Below are positions 52,801 through 62,026 of a DNA stretch of 64,000 nt, piece by piece (positions within the stretch are counted from its first letter, which is position 1; the number at the start of each line of letters is the position of its first letter). The stretch comes from Candidatus Desulfovibrio kirbyi (GTDB lineage: Bacteria > Desulfobacterota > Desulfovibrionia > Desulfovibrionales > Desulfovibrionaceae): contig BLLL01000006.1 of NCBI GenBank assembly GCA_013374015.1, positions 24,464-88,463 of the forward strand, given 5' to 3'. The position numbers were made by a program, and so were the translations under genes. The notes under the pieces were generated by a model. It was not told the DNA's origin. It worked only from the letters and a program-made list of their open reading frames with translations, and made no database searches.

Positions 52801-53043
52801 ATATTCCGGCAAGGCCGCGTCCGCGGCCCGGGTATCGGCAAGCCGGTACAAACCGCTGGCCTCGTCAAAGATCAGGGTGTCTTGCAGTTCCTTGCGCCAT
52901 GCTCCGTGCGTGATGTCCCCAGTGCCGAGCACATGCAGCCCCTTGACCCGCGCCCAAGCCGCAAGGAGAGCGGAGGTCAGCTTTTTGCTCGTGGCGCGTG
53001 AATACCGCGAATGGATATGGAGATCCGCCCGAAACTCGTTCAT
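49873..53043 (-). CDS. EndoQ-like PHP-domain/zinc-finger nuclease fused to UvrD/Rep SF1 helicase
   Basis: N-term: FRADLHIHSRYSRATSKKLTSALLAAWARVKGLHVLGTGDITHGAW, SNSDAHSGENLGREAN, zinc finger KCNVVLNPPETRSLGGICPVCGKPLTVGV. C-term: VLVLAGPGTGKTRTLVERTARLL, EIQDFSTLQLSLVRALL, EERRLMYVGLTRARENLFLSFAG. Confidence 0.88.
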   Translation of the reverse strand: MNEFRADLHIHSRYSRATSKKLTSALLAAWARVKGLHVLGTGDITHGAWRKELQDTLIFDEASGLYRLADTRAADAALPEYVEKTEDAASPFFMLQGEISSIYKRAGAVRKVHNLVYLPNFEAAEKLSCKLAQAGNLESDGRPILGLDSRNLLEIVLETDPRAFLIPAHIWTPWFSLFGSKSGFDDIRECFDDLSQEIFALETGLSSDPAMNRLLTALDGYALVSNSDAHSGENLGREANLFSGRISYDGIHRSLKGLPSDTAFDGTLEFYPEEGKYHLDGHRKCNVVLNPPETRSLGGICPVCGKPLTVGVLSRVRELADRREPVYTRVADGKGFSSLIPLAEIIAEIFSCGAKTQKVYAAHASAVKKFGSELDVLQSVPVADIARFMPPLGEGIARMRKGQVIREGGYDGEYGVIRLFSEKEKRAFRYGGPGSFLAGIPDNMPAPTMPAVMPAPAKPGAAPQKERYRLNDAQTKAVRAGPWPVLVLAGPGTGKTRTLVERTARLLAEGVNPRHILAVTFTRRAAKEMHERLASMLGNDSQEFVPRSDTLHALAFEVWQRVHGVPPTLLNEESAGRVFAEANITVPTAAVREAWESLSLIREKQETPQGDLARMRVAYARRKTAWNLADYTDLLEFWLQRIQTGLFTPPWTEILADEIQDFSTLQLSLVRALLPKDGKGFFGIGDPDQSIYAFRGACADARAFLQSAWPTMESMPLWENYRSRQDILHTASTLLGRKSACGPLVAAYRRLSEDAEGIPHIHLFEAPTAEAEIAWIAARVSALVGGGSLTLRDKVRKTDLFLPEAGTHSPGDIAVLVRMRVLAPALQKALARAGIPVAAPETDGFWADERAARILREAGRMLGICDSREEDKLPISDAVLAQGPESIAAHFDRTECFDALFRSSSAFKALTRAYKEHGGWQEVINWVSLQTELELVKSKSERVQIMSLHAAKGLEFRSVFLPALEDGILPYAGSAALTCRTKNDPPNPDEERRLMYVGLTRARENLFLSFAGSRKIFGRETRLRPSRFLADLPTDTVRRSALLVGKKRAETHLPLF

Positions 53044-53130
53044 GCAACTCCCCGGTAGTGTGTCTTTTTCATAAAAGACCTCAAAGCCACATTACGACAG
53101 GCGGACGCTGATGGCAACAGCCCGCTGTTT

Positions 53131-53679
53131 TTAAACTGTCCAGATACATACGCGTGTCTGGCCGAAAAGCCGGTCGGTTTGCAGGGTAAGGAGAGGGGGC
53201 GGTGTGAAGGCGGCGTTTTTTTCTACTTCCGCTGAGACAAAAGCCTGTAAAGACAGCCAGTTGTTTTTTACAAGCGTGCACAACGCGGATTTTGTCAAAT
53301 TTTTGCCGTAGGGCGGATCAATGAAGACAAGATCAAAGGGCAGGCCGGGCTGTTGCCGCAAAAAGGCCTGCACGTCTTTATCGACAACGCGCGTCCGGGA
53401 TTCAAGACCGAGGGCCTGAATATTTTCTTGCAGGCATTTTACAGCCGCATGGGCGTTTTCCACCAGCAACGCGTACGGCGCGCCGCGACTGAGAGCTTCA
53501 AAAGCCAAACTGCCGCTGCCCGCGAACAGGTCAAGCACGCGGACAGATTGCCAGTCCACGCCGCGCGCGGCAAGCATGGAAAACAACGCTTCGCGTGTTT
53601 TGCCCATGGCCGGACGAAAGCCTTCGCATGCCACGGTTTTAAGTTTGCGTCCGCCTAATGTTCCCGCTATGATTCGCAT
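53131..53679 (-). CDS. rsmD: 16S rRNA (guanine966-N2)-methyltransferase
   Basis: MRIIAGTLGGRKLKTVACEGFRPAMGKTREALFSML, VLDLFAGSGSLAFEALSRGA, DLVFIDPPYGKNL. Confidence 0.93.
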   Translation of the reverse strand: MRIIAGTLGGRKLKTVACEGFRPAMGKTREALFSMLAARGVDWQSVRVLDLFAGSGSLAFEALSRGAPYALLVENAHAAVKCLQENIQALGLESRTRVVDKDVQAFLRQQPGLPFDLVFIDPPYGKNLTKSALCTLVKNNWLSLQAFVSAEVEKNAAFTPPPLLTLQTDRLFGQTRVCIWTV

Positions 53680-53970
53680 ATCCTGTGCCGAATTTTATAT
53701 GACAGGCGGCGCTGAAACCGCGCTACCTGAACTGACTTTGCCCTTCATGGCAAAAAATCGCCAGTGTTTTTCCAAATTGGCATCAAAATGCATATGCCGT
53801 GTGTGCTTTGGGAAGCGGAAGGCATCTTTACTTATAAAAATCGTCTTGATGACGGAATTGCGGAGAACTTCTTGACGTTTGACGGTCACGGTGATAAGTG
53901 ATTGCAAGTGCCGCGCAAATTACGCGCCGAAAATTTTAATAAAATATTTCGTTCTTAAGGAGAACAACCC

Positions 53971-54531
53971 ATGCGCATCATGATACCGACCGCCCTTGCG
54001 GTATGCTTTTTTATGGCAAACGCCGCTCTGGCCGCTGACAGCGCCGTTCCGACAGTCAAAATAGGCGTGGTTGACATGCAGGATGTCGCCACAAGAAGCG
54101 ACCCGGCACAGGCCGCCAGAAAACAGATGGAATCCAAATTCGGCAAGGAACGCCAGACCTTGGAAAAGCAGGGCGAAGATTTGAAAAAGAAGGCCGAGTC
54201 GCTGAAGAGCGCAAAAACCAGTGAAGAAAAAAAGCTGGATTTCATCCGCGCCAAGCAGGCCCTGGATCAAAAAACCCGCAACTTCCTGCGCCAGGTGGAA
54301 CAGGAAGAAATCAAGCTGCGCCAGGAGATGATGACCCTTGCCTTTTCCGCATCCGCTGAGATTGCCCAGGCAAAGGGCTTCAACTTTATAGTGGACGTGA
54401 CCGCCGGCGGCGTGCTGTATGCAGACAAGCCCATGGATTTGACTGAGGATGTGCTGACGGAAGTGAACAGGCTGTACAAGAAAAAAGACGCTGAAAAACC
54501 GCAGGACGAGAGAAAGTCCGACAAAAAATAG
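53971..54531 (+). CDS. OmpH/Skp family periplasmic chaperone
   Basis: Signal peptide, KIGVVDMQDVATRSDPAQAARKQMESKFGKERQTLEKQGEDLKKKAESLKS. Confidence 0.82.
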   Translation: MRIMIPTALAVCFFMANAALAADSAVPTVKIGVVDMQDVATRSDPAQAARKQMESKFGKERQTLEKQGEDLKKKAESLKSAKTSEEKKLDFIRAKQALDQKTRNFLRQVEQEEIKLRQEMMTLAFSASAEIAQAKGFNFIVDVTAGGVLYADKPMDLTEDVLTEVNRLYKKKDAEKPQDERKSDKK

Positions 54532-54562
54532 CGCGCGATGTTTTTGGAGTATGCGACACAGT

Positions 54563-54994
54563 ATGGACATACAGCACATATTAGGGCTGTTGCCGCACCG
54601 CTACCCTTTTTTACTGGTTGACAGGGTTGTGGAATGTACGCCCGGCTTCAGTATCCGGGCGTACAAAAACGTCACTGTCAACGAGCCTTTTTTTCAGGGG
54701 CATTTCCCCGGCCGACCCATACTGCCCGGCGTTCTTGTTCTGGAAGCCCTTGCTCAGGCCGGCGCCCTGCTGGCCTTGGCGGACATGGAAAACCTTCCGG
54801 GTGACAAGCTGTTTTTGTTTACCGGACTTGACGGCGTAAAGTTTCGCCGTCAGGTTGTGCCGGGCGACCGCCTGGACCTAGAATGCGACAACATACATAA
54901 AAAACTCAACCTCTGCAAGATGGACGCCCGCGCCTTGGTGGGCGGGAAACTGGCCGCCGAAGCGCGGATTACAGCCGCGCTTGCCGACAGATGA
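54563..54994 (+). CDS. fabZ: 3-hydroxyacyl-ACP dehydratase FabZ
   Basis: IQHILGLLPHRYPFLLVDRVVE, NEPFFQGHFPGRPILPGVLVLEALAQAG. Confidence 0.94.
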   Translation: MDIQHILGLLPHRYPFLLVDRVVECTPGFSIRAYKNVTVNEPFFQGHFPGRPILPGVLVLEALAQAGALLALADMENLPGDKLFLFTGLDGVKFRRQVVPGDRLDLECDNIHKKLNLCKMDARALVGGKLAAEARITAALADR

Positions 54995-55052
54995 ACACAG
55001 CATCAGTCTTTTCACAATACGGATTTTCAAATCCGTCCTACGGAGTTTGTCC

Positions 55053-55649
55053 ATGATCGCCAACCTCTTTCGCCTGTTCCTTTCAGCGACGCTCACCCTG
55101 ATGCTTGTGCCGGCAATATTCGGCAACACGTTCGCCGCGTCGGAAAAAGAACACACGGTAAAGCTGGTAACCAGCCTTGGGGACATTGTGGTGCGCCTGG
55201 ATTCCCGCAAGGCCACCAATACCGATTCCAACTTCATCCAGTATGTCAAATCCGGGCACTACGACAATACCATCTTTCATCGCGTCATTAAGGGCTTTAT
55301 GATTCAGGGCGGCGGTTTTACGCCCGAGATGAAGGAAAAGCCCACCCGACCGCCCATACACAATGAAGCGGACAACGGTCTTAAAAACCAAAAATACACC
55401 ATAGCCATGGCGCGTACCGATGAGCCGCACTCGGCAACGGCGCAATTTTTTATCAATGTCAGCAACAACGCTTTCCTGGATTTCAGGGGCAAGACACCTC
55501 AGGACTGGGGCTATGCAGTCTTCGGCAAGGTAATTAGCGGACAGGATGTTGTGGACAGAATAGCGCTTGTGCGCACCGAGCGCAAAAGACACTACAGCGA
55601 TGTGCCGGTGGAGCCGGTGATCATCAAAAAGGCTGTGATTATGGAATGA
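55053..55649 (+). CDS. Periplasmic peptidyl-prolyl cis-trans isomerase (cyclophilin)
   Basis: Signal peptide; YDNTIFHRVIKGFMIQGGGF, SATAQFFINVSNNAFLDF. Confidence 0.9.
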   Translation: MIANLFRLFLSATLTLMLVPAIFGNTFAASEKEHTVKLVTSLGDIVVRLDSRKATNTDSNFIQYVKSGHYDNTIFHRVIKGFMIQGGGFTPEMKEKPTRPPIHNEADNGLKNQKYTIAMARTDEPHSATAQFFINVSNNAFLDFRGKTPQDWGYAVFGKVISGQDVVDRIALVRTERKRHYSDVPVEPVIIKKAVIME

Positions 55650-56782
55650 GCGCCGGCACGGTTACGCCCTCCAGGTGCCATATTGATCTTGCCGCATTAC
55701 AGCGTAATTTTGCGCGACTGGAGCGCGTGGCGCAGCCGGGTGCGCTGATGCCGGTTATCAAGAGCGACGCATACGGGCATGGGCTTTTGCCTGTGGCGCG
55801 GGCATTGGCCCAAGCAGGGGCGAGGCGGTTTGCCGTGGGCACGGTTGATGAAGGGGTTGCTCTGCGTAGGGCGGGGTTCAGCCAGGAAATCGTGCCCCTG
55901 CTGGGTTGCCTGTCTGAGGATTGGCGCGCCGCCGCCGCCCACACGCTGACGCCGCTGATAGCAGATTTTGAGGATATGGACAGGGCGGCGGCGTGCAGCC
56001 ACCATGACCGTTTGTTTCGTGTCGCGCTCAAGTGGGACACCGGCATGAACCGCCTTGGCTTTTCGCTTGAGGATATGCCCGATGTGGTGGAGCGGCTGCG
56101 CCTGACTCCGGGCATCGCGCCCGTGTTGGCGATTTCCCACATGGCCTGCGCCGACATGCCCGAAAAAATTGCCTTTTCCAGGGAACAGACAGAATGTTTT
56201 GCTACGATCTCCGGCGCGTTGCGCGCTGTTTTTCCGGATATCGCGTGTTCCCTTGCCAATTCCGCGGCAATGCTGGCCCTGCCGAAAAGCCGCTTTGACG
56301 TGTGCCGGCCCGGCATTGCCCTTTACGGGGGCAACCCCCTGGCCGATACCGTGTGGGCAAAACGCGGCGCGGGTCTTGAATGGGTGATGAGTGTCAGCGC
56401 TCCTGTTGTGCGGACGCGTCTTGTGCGGGCAGGACGAAGCGTGTCCTACGGACAGATGTTTATCGCGCCCAAGGACATGACGGTTGCTGTGGCGGCTGCA
56501 GGATACGCGTCCGGCGTTGCGCACACGCTTTCCAACCGTATGGACGTGCTGATTGACGGCCATCGCGCCCCGCAGACAGGCAAAATTTGCATGGGGCTTC
56601 TGATGGCGGATGTTTCCGCCATTCCCGGCGCGCGCGCCGGGGATACGGCATGGATACTGGGTGGCAATGCCGCGCCCGGCGTATCGCCGGTCACGGCGTT
56701 TGAAATGGCACGCGCACTCGGCACAATCCCTTATGAAATACTGTGCCGCATGGGCAGCATGAATCCGCGCGTGTACGATTAG
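55646..56782 (+). CDS. alr: Alanine racemase
   Basis: VIKSDAYGHGLLPVARAL, FDVCRPGIALYGGNPL, RSVSYGQMF, GKICMGLLMADVS. Confidence 0.93.
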   Translation: MSAGTVTPSRCHIDLAALQRNFARLERVAQPGALMPVIKSDAYGHGLLPVARALAQAGARRFAVGTVDEGVALRRAGFSQEIVPLLGCLSEDWRAAAAHTLTPLIADFEDMDRAAACSHHDRLFRVALKWDTGMNRLGFSLEDMPDVVERLRLTPGIAPVLAISHMACADMPEKIAFSREQTECFATISGALRAVFPDIACSLANSAAMLALPKSRFDVCRPGIALYGGNPLADTVWAKRGAGLEWVMSVSAPVVRTRLVRAGRSVSYGQMFIAPKDMTVAVAAAGYASGVAHTLSNRMDVLIDGHRAPQTGKICMGLLMADVSAIPGARAGDTAWILGGNAAPGVSPVTAFEMARALGTIPYEILCRMGSMNPRVYD

Positions 56783-56864
56783 CGGCACGGATGCAACAGA
56801 AAATCTTCGTCTGTGGAAAAACGCTTGTCAAAATACCGCCAAACAGATACACACCATAGTCAGC

Positions 56865-56940
<76 letters not shown>

Positions 56941-57105
56941 CTTAAAAATCTTACTAAGTCCCGAAACGTCACTCCCGAACATGCGGACTTGCACAATGCC
57001 CGTCTTATCCGCTGCCCGCATGGAACAGGACTTGACCGCCACACTGACAACCCAAGGCAAGACCCTGGACAACCAAAAGCGGGGGTTGTCAGCCCAACGC
57101 GAATC

Positions 57106-57246
57106 ATGAACCGCCAACAGGAACAAATCCGGCAAATGACCAACGATTTGCAGGCATTGATGCGGCGATTGCAAGATTTAAGCAATGCGTACAAGAGCTT
57201 GGAACCCTTGTTGCTGCGCTTGGACAGTTTATTGAACGGCAGGTAG
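57106..57246 (+). CDS. Short coiled-coil ORF immediately after tRNA-Phe
   Basis: MNRQQEQIRQMTNDLQALMRRLQDLSNAYKSLEPLLLRLDSLLNGR*; preceded by MEQDLTATLTTQGKTLDNQKRGLSAQRES* in another frame. Confidence 0.35.
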   Translation: MNRQQEQIRQMTNDLQALMRRLQDLSNAYKSLEPLLLRLDSLLNGR

Positions 57247-57357
57247 AGCGGGAGCAGAACCGGGGGCCGGGGATGAGGCTATAGATATTTTGCGTTTCCA
57301 GCCATTTTCATATACATTAAATTAATTTTGTCATTATAAAAAAACACAATAGGAATC

Positions 57358-60300
57358 ATGGGCAGTCATATTGCTGATTTCATCCAGCGCTGGAAAGCGT
57401 CCGGTGGTTCAGAGCAAGCTAATTCCCAGCTTTTTCTGGCGGAATTGTGTAATGCATTGGCATTGCCCTGCCCCGAGCCCTCCAAGCCCGTCAACGAAAA
57501 AAATATCTATTCCTTTGAGCGCAAGGTATATGTGCCACGCGGCGATGGCACGAATGAACTAAAACGCTTGGATCTATATCGTAAGGGCTGTTTTGTGCTG
57601 GAATCCAAGCAGGGGCAGGACAAAGCCGCTCCGCTTTCTTTGCCCGGCCTGACCGCCTCCAGCGCTGTCAAAAGAGGCACCCGCCAGTGGGAAGACTCCA
57701 TGCAGCGGGCCAAACGACAGGCGGAAAACTACATCCGTAGCCTGCCAGCCGATGAAGGCCGTCCGCCCTTCCTGATTGTGGCCGATGTGGGTTTCTGCTT
57801 TGACATCTACGCGGAATTTTCCCGTAGCGGCGGCGTCTATCTGCATTTTCCAGATGCCCGCACTCATCGGATCAGGTTGGACGATCTGGAAAAGCCCGAG
57901 ATTCAGTCAATGTTCCGGAGCATCTGGCATGATCCCCTGTCTCTTGACCCTTCGCGCCGCTCCGCCCGCGTCACCGAGGAAGTGGCCGTGCATCTGGCGG
58001 AACTGGCCCGCCTCCTAGAGACGGACGGCCATAGTCCCGAAAAAGTTTCGCAGTTCCTCATGCGCTGCATCTTCACCATGTTCGCCGAGGACGTGAGCCT
58101 GATCCCCGCCAACAGTTTCACGGATATGTTGCAAAAGGCTGCTATGGAGTCGGGCCTGTACGAGCATTTCCTTCGGGATTTGTGGACAGCCATGAACAAC
58201 GGCACTGTTTCCGTGGCTCTGGGCCGCAAGCTCCTGCGCTTTAATGGCAATATTTTCGCCAACCCGGAGGTTTTGCCGCTAACCAAAGCCCAGATCAGCA
58301 TTTTGCTGGAAGCGGCCAAGGCGGATTGGCGGGAGGTGGAACCGACCATTTTCGGCACCCTGCTGGAACGAGCCCTTAACCCCAAAGAACGGCACAAGCT
58401 GGGAGCGCATTACACACCCCGCGCCTACGTGGAGCGTCTGGTCATCCCAACCGTCATGCAACCCTTGCGTAAGGAATGGGACGACGTGCAGGCGGCGGCA
58501 AGCCTTTTGTTCAGCCAGGGCAAGACGAAAGAGGCCGAAAAAACCATTGCCGACTTTCACAAGCGGTTATTAGCAATTCGCATCCTTGACCCGGCTTGCG
58601 GCTCCGGCAATTTCCTCTATGTGACGTTGGAACACATGAAGCGCCTGGAAGGCGAAGTGCTGCAAACCTTGGCTACTTACGGCGAGCTGCAGGAAACTCT
58701 TTTGCAGGTTGACCCGCATCAGTTTTTGGGTCTTGAAATCAACCCCCGCGCGGCGCATATCGCGGAAATGGTTTTGTGGATCGGCTACTTGCAATGGCAT
58801 TTCCGCACCCACGGCAACGTCAGCCCGCCGGAGCCGGTGATCAGGAAATTCGAGAATATTCAATGCCGGGACGCGCTCATTGACTGGAAAAGCAGAAAGT
58901 ACGCGACTGATAAGAACGGCAGACCCATAACCCGCTGGGACGGCGAAACCTGGAAGACCGATCCGGCCACCGGGCGGCACGTGCCGGACGAAGCCGCCAC
59001 AACAGTGGATATGGTATATGAGGGGGTGGTGGTAACGCAATGGCCGAAAGCGGATTTTATTGTGGGCAATCCTCCGTTCGCCAGAGGGAAAACCAGAAAA
59101 AAAGATTTGGGATATGGTTACTTTAACGCCATAAGCAAAGCTTACTCCGAATTGGCTAAATCTTGTGATTTTGTCATGTACTGGTGGCACAAGGCTGCAG
59201 AACTGGTCAGGGAGGGCAAAGCAAGACAGTTCGGCTTCATCACTACCAACAGCATTGCTATGGTTTTCAACCGCCGGCTGGTTTCCCCGCACTTGGAAGA
59301 TAAGAAAAAGCCGTTGCATCTAGCTTTTGCCGTACCTGATCATCCTTGGGTGGATGCGGTGGATGGGGCGGCCGTGCGTATCGCTATGACCGTTGGGGCA
59401 AAAGGCGCGAAAAAAGGCGTTCTGGCCTCTGTTACGGAAGAACGGGAGACTGAAGGCCGAGAATGTTTTGTCGCCTTGCGAGAAAGCGAGGGAATAATTC
59501 ATGCCGATCTGCGGCAAGGCACGGATATTACCGGGGTTTGTCCGCTGAAAGCCAATGCGGGACTTACCGGGCAAGGCATGAAACTGCATGGGTCTGGCTT
59601 CATCGTAACCCCGGAAGAAGCAACACTTTTAGGCTTAGGGCGTATTCCAGGGCTGGAACGGCATATCCGGCCCTACCGCAATGGACGTGACTTGGCGGAC
59701 AGGGCACGCAACGTCATGGTGATTGATCTGTTCGGACTGACGGCGCAAGAGGTCAGAGATAAGTACCCGGAGGTCTATCAGTGGGTATATACGCGGGTGA
59801 AGCCGGAACGGAATCAAAACAACGAAGAATACATCCGCGTCAACTGGTGGCTCTTTGGTGGTAAAAATACAAAATTACGCAGTGCCCTTGCCGGTCTGCC
59901 GCATTATATCGCCACAGTGCGCGTGGCAAAACACCATTTTTTCGTGTTTCTGGATGGGAGGATTATTCCGGACAGCGCCCTTGTTGCCGTTGCATCTTCT
60001 GACCCCTTTTTTTTGGGCGTACTCTCCAGCCGGATTCATGTGTGCTGGGCGCTGTCCGCGAGTGGGCGACTGGGATACGGCAACGATCCCTACTACAATA
60101 ACACGCTTTGCCTCGACCCCTTCCCCTTTCCCGATGCCACGCCGGAACAACAAACCCGTATCCGCGACTTGGGCAAAAAACTGGACACCCACCGCAAGGC
60201 GCGGCAGGAGCTTCATCTTGATTTGACCATGACCGGCATGTACAACGCGCTGCAAGCCCTGCGTGAAGGCCGCGCACTCACGGCCAAAGAAAAGACCGCC

Positions 60301-60795
60301 CATGAACAGGGCATTGTGGCCGTGTTGCGTGAACTGCACGACGAACTGGACGCAGCTGTGGCTGATGCTTACGGCTGGCACGCTGATTTGTCGGATGAAG
60401 ACATTCTGGCCCGCCTCGTCGCCCTCAACGCTGAACGGGCGGAAGAAGAAAAACAAGGAAAAATCCGTTGGCTGCGCCCGGAATACCAGACAAAATCCAA
60501 AGCCGAGCGGCAGACAATACAGATAAAACTGGATCTCGCCCCACCCGCTGAACCTGTTGCCAAGGGCAAGAAGAGCAAGACCGCCAAAGCCGCGCCGGAA
60601 GCCAAGATCGCTTGGCCGTCCGCACTTCTGGAACAAACCCAGGCCGTGCGTGGTGTGGTGAAAGCCTTGCAAGACGTCGGAATAGCTATTGCGCTGGAGG
60701 CTGTGGCCGAGTGCTTTACCCGCGCCCCCCGCGCCAGAGTGGAAGAAATTTTGCGTGTGTTGGAGACGTTGGGGTTTATAGCCATAAATAAGTAA
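57358..60795 (+). CDS. Large class I SAM-dependent DNA methyltransferase, Type IIG/IIL (MmeI-like) with N-terminal nuclease-like domain
   Basis: ELKRLDLYRKGCFVLESKQGQ (D...ExK-like), LGAHYTPRAYVERLVIPTVM, ILDPACGSGNFLYVTLEHMKRLE (motif I), FIVGNPPFARGK (motif IV), TRD-like C-terminus; 1145 aa. Confidence 0.88.
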   Translation: MGSHIADFIQRWKASGGSEQANSQLFLAELCNALALPCPEPSKPVNEKNIYSFERKVYVPRGDGTNELKRLDLYRKGCFVLESKQGQDKAAPLSLPGLTASSAVKRGTRQWEDSMQRAKRQAENYIRSLPADEGRPPFLIVADVGFCFDIYAEFSRSGGVYLHFPDARTHRIRLDDLEKPEIQSMFRSIWHDPLSLDPSRRSARVTEEVAVHLAELARLLETDGHSPEKVSQFLMRCIFTMFAEDVSLIPANSFTDMLQKAAMESGLYEHFLRDLWTAMNNGTVSVALGRKLLRFNGNIFANPEVLPLTKAQISILLEAAKADWREVEPTIFGTLLERALNPKERHKLGAHYTPRAYVERLVIPTVMQPLRKEWDDVQAAASLLFSQGKTKEAEKTIADFHKRLLAIRILDPACGSGNFLYVTLEHMKRLEGEVLQTLATYGELQETLLQVDPHQFLGLEINPRAAHIAEMVLWIGYLQWHFRTHGNVSPPEPVIRKFENIQCRDALIDWKSRKYATDKNGRPITRWDGETWKTDPATGRHVPDEAATTVDMVYEGVVVTQWPKADFIVGNPPFARGKTRKKDLGYGYFNAISKAYSELAKSCDFVMYWWHKAAELVREGKARQFGFITTNSIAMVFNRRLVSPHLEDKKKPLHLAFAVPDHPWVDAVDGAAVRIAMTVGAKGAKKGVLASVTEERETEGRECFVALRESEGIIHADLRQGTDITGVCPLKANAGLTGQGMKLHGSGFIVTPEEATLLGLGRIPGLERHIRPYRNGRDLADRARNVMVIDLFGLTAQEVRDKYPEVYQWVYTRVKPERNQNNEEYIRVNWWLFGGKNTKLRSALAGLPHYIATVRVAKHHFFVFLDGRIIPDSALVAVASSDPFFLGVLSSRIHVCWALSASGRLGYGNDPYYNNTLCLDPFPFPDATPEQQTRIRDLGKKLDTHRKARQELHLDLTMTGMYNALQALREGRALTAKEKTAHEQGIVAVLRELHDELDAAVADAYGWHADLSDEDILARLVALNAERAEEEKQGKIRWLRPEYQTKSKAERQTIQIKLDLAPPAEPVAKGKKSKTAKAAPEAKIAWPSALLEQTQAVRGVVKALQDVGIAIALEAVAECFTRAPRARVEEILRVLETLGFIAINK

Positions 60796-60805
60796 GTATG
60801 AAACA

Positions 60806-62026
60806 ATGAATACCGGGGCAAACATGCAACAACCTGAAATATCACCCACTGTTGAACCGAGTTTCCGCAAGCCTGGAACACAGGATTGGGAATCTTTACA
60901 AACGCCAATTACCACAGAGGGTACGGAAGACAAAACTGCAGAAGATGTCCACAAGGTAGAACAGGCCAATGAAAACTTAAAAGCTACACTTTTGCAATCA
61001 TTGCAAATGCAACACCTTATTGTTTTAGCTGGGTCAGGTTGTTCGTGTTATGCAGGCGGTCCTAGGATGAGTGACCTCTGGAATATGGTGGTCGGGAAAA
61101 CTCCATCTGATGATGCAGAAAAAGCTGCTTCCATAGTTCACTATAACTTAGAAGATAGCAATATAGAAAAATTTTTATCGCAAGTTGAGGCTTTTCTCTC
61201 TTTTGTATCGGATTCGGATGTCGTTATAAAAAAATTCTTGGACGACGCTCAACAGAAAATCCTTCATGCATGTTCTGACTTTCTTACCGATGACAAACTG
61301 GACTCTCACAAAACCCTTCTACACCGGCTCTCACGTCGCCGGACCCGTGACCAGCGTCTTCGAATATTCACCACAAATTACGATCTTTGCTTTGAACGCG
61401 CCGCCGCTCATATCGGTTGTGTCGCTATTGATGGATTCTCTTTCACGACTCCGCGCAGATATGACCCGCGTCATTTTGACTATGATATCATTCGCCGCCC
61501 GCGTTCAGGCGACGACAACGGAAACTACCTTGAGGGCGTCTTCCTGCTCTATAAATTGCATGGCTCGGTAAATTGGGAAAAAACGGCGAATGGCATCGTC
61601 GAAAAAAATCCAGACCCGCAAAAAGAATGTTTGATTTATCCTGCTAACGGTAAATATCAACAAAGTTACAACCAGCCTTTTATTGAATCCATTTCTCAAT
61701 ATCTGACGGCAATCCGTGAGCCGAGTACTTGTCTATTGGTTATAGGGTTCGGCTTTAAAGATGATCATCTTTCGGAACCAATTTTGTCCGCTGTGCGTTC
61801 CAATCCGCACTTGCGTCTTATTGTTGTTGCCCCCTCCCTTAAAGAGAGCGCGAACGGTTGCCAAAATCTTTATATGGAAAAGCTCGTTGAGTTATCTACA
61901 AAAGGCTTTGATGTATGGTTCATCAACGAATTATTTGAGAACTTTGTGAATCGGGTTCCTGATTTGAAATCTCTTACCCCAGCGGAACGTTTAGCTAAAG
62001 CTATCAGTGGAGTTATGCAGCAATAA
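60806..62026 (+). CDS. SIR2-domain protein (defence-type)
   Basis: HLIVLAGSGCSCYAGGPRMSDLW, IFTTNYDLCFERAAAHIG, LYKLHGSVNW, LLVIGFGFKDDHLSEPIL. Confidence 0.88.
   Translation: MNTGANMQQPEISPTVEPSFRKPGTQDWESLQTPITTEGTEDKTAEDVHKVEQANENLKATLLQSLQMQHLIVLAGSGCSCYAGGPRMSDLWNMVVGKTPSDDAEKAASIVHYNLEDSNIEKFLSQVEAFLSFVSDSDVVIKKFLDDAQQKILHACSDFLTDDKLDSHKTLLHRLSRRRTRDQRLRIFTTNYDLCFERAAAHIGCVAIDGFSFTTPRRYDPRHFDYDIIRRPRSGDDNGNYLEGVFLLYKLHGSVNWEKTANGIVEKNPDPQKECLIYPANGKYQQSYNQPFIESISQYLTAIREPSTCLLVIGFGFKDDHLSEPILSAVRSNPHLRLIVVAPSLKESANGCQNLYMEKLVELSTKGFDVWFINELFENFVNRVPDLKSLTPAERLAKAISGVMQQ

Noticed and set aside
53695-53907. 70-aa minus ORF upstream of rsmD
   Set aside because: No recognisable domain; competing ORFs on both strands.
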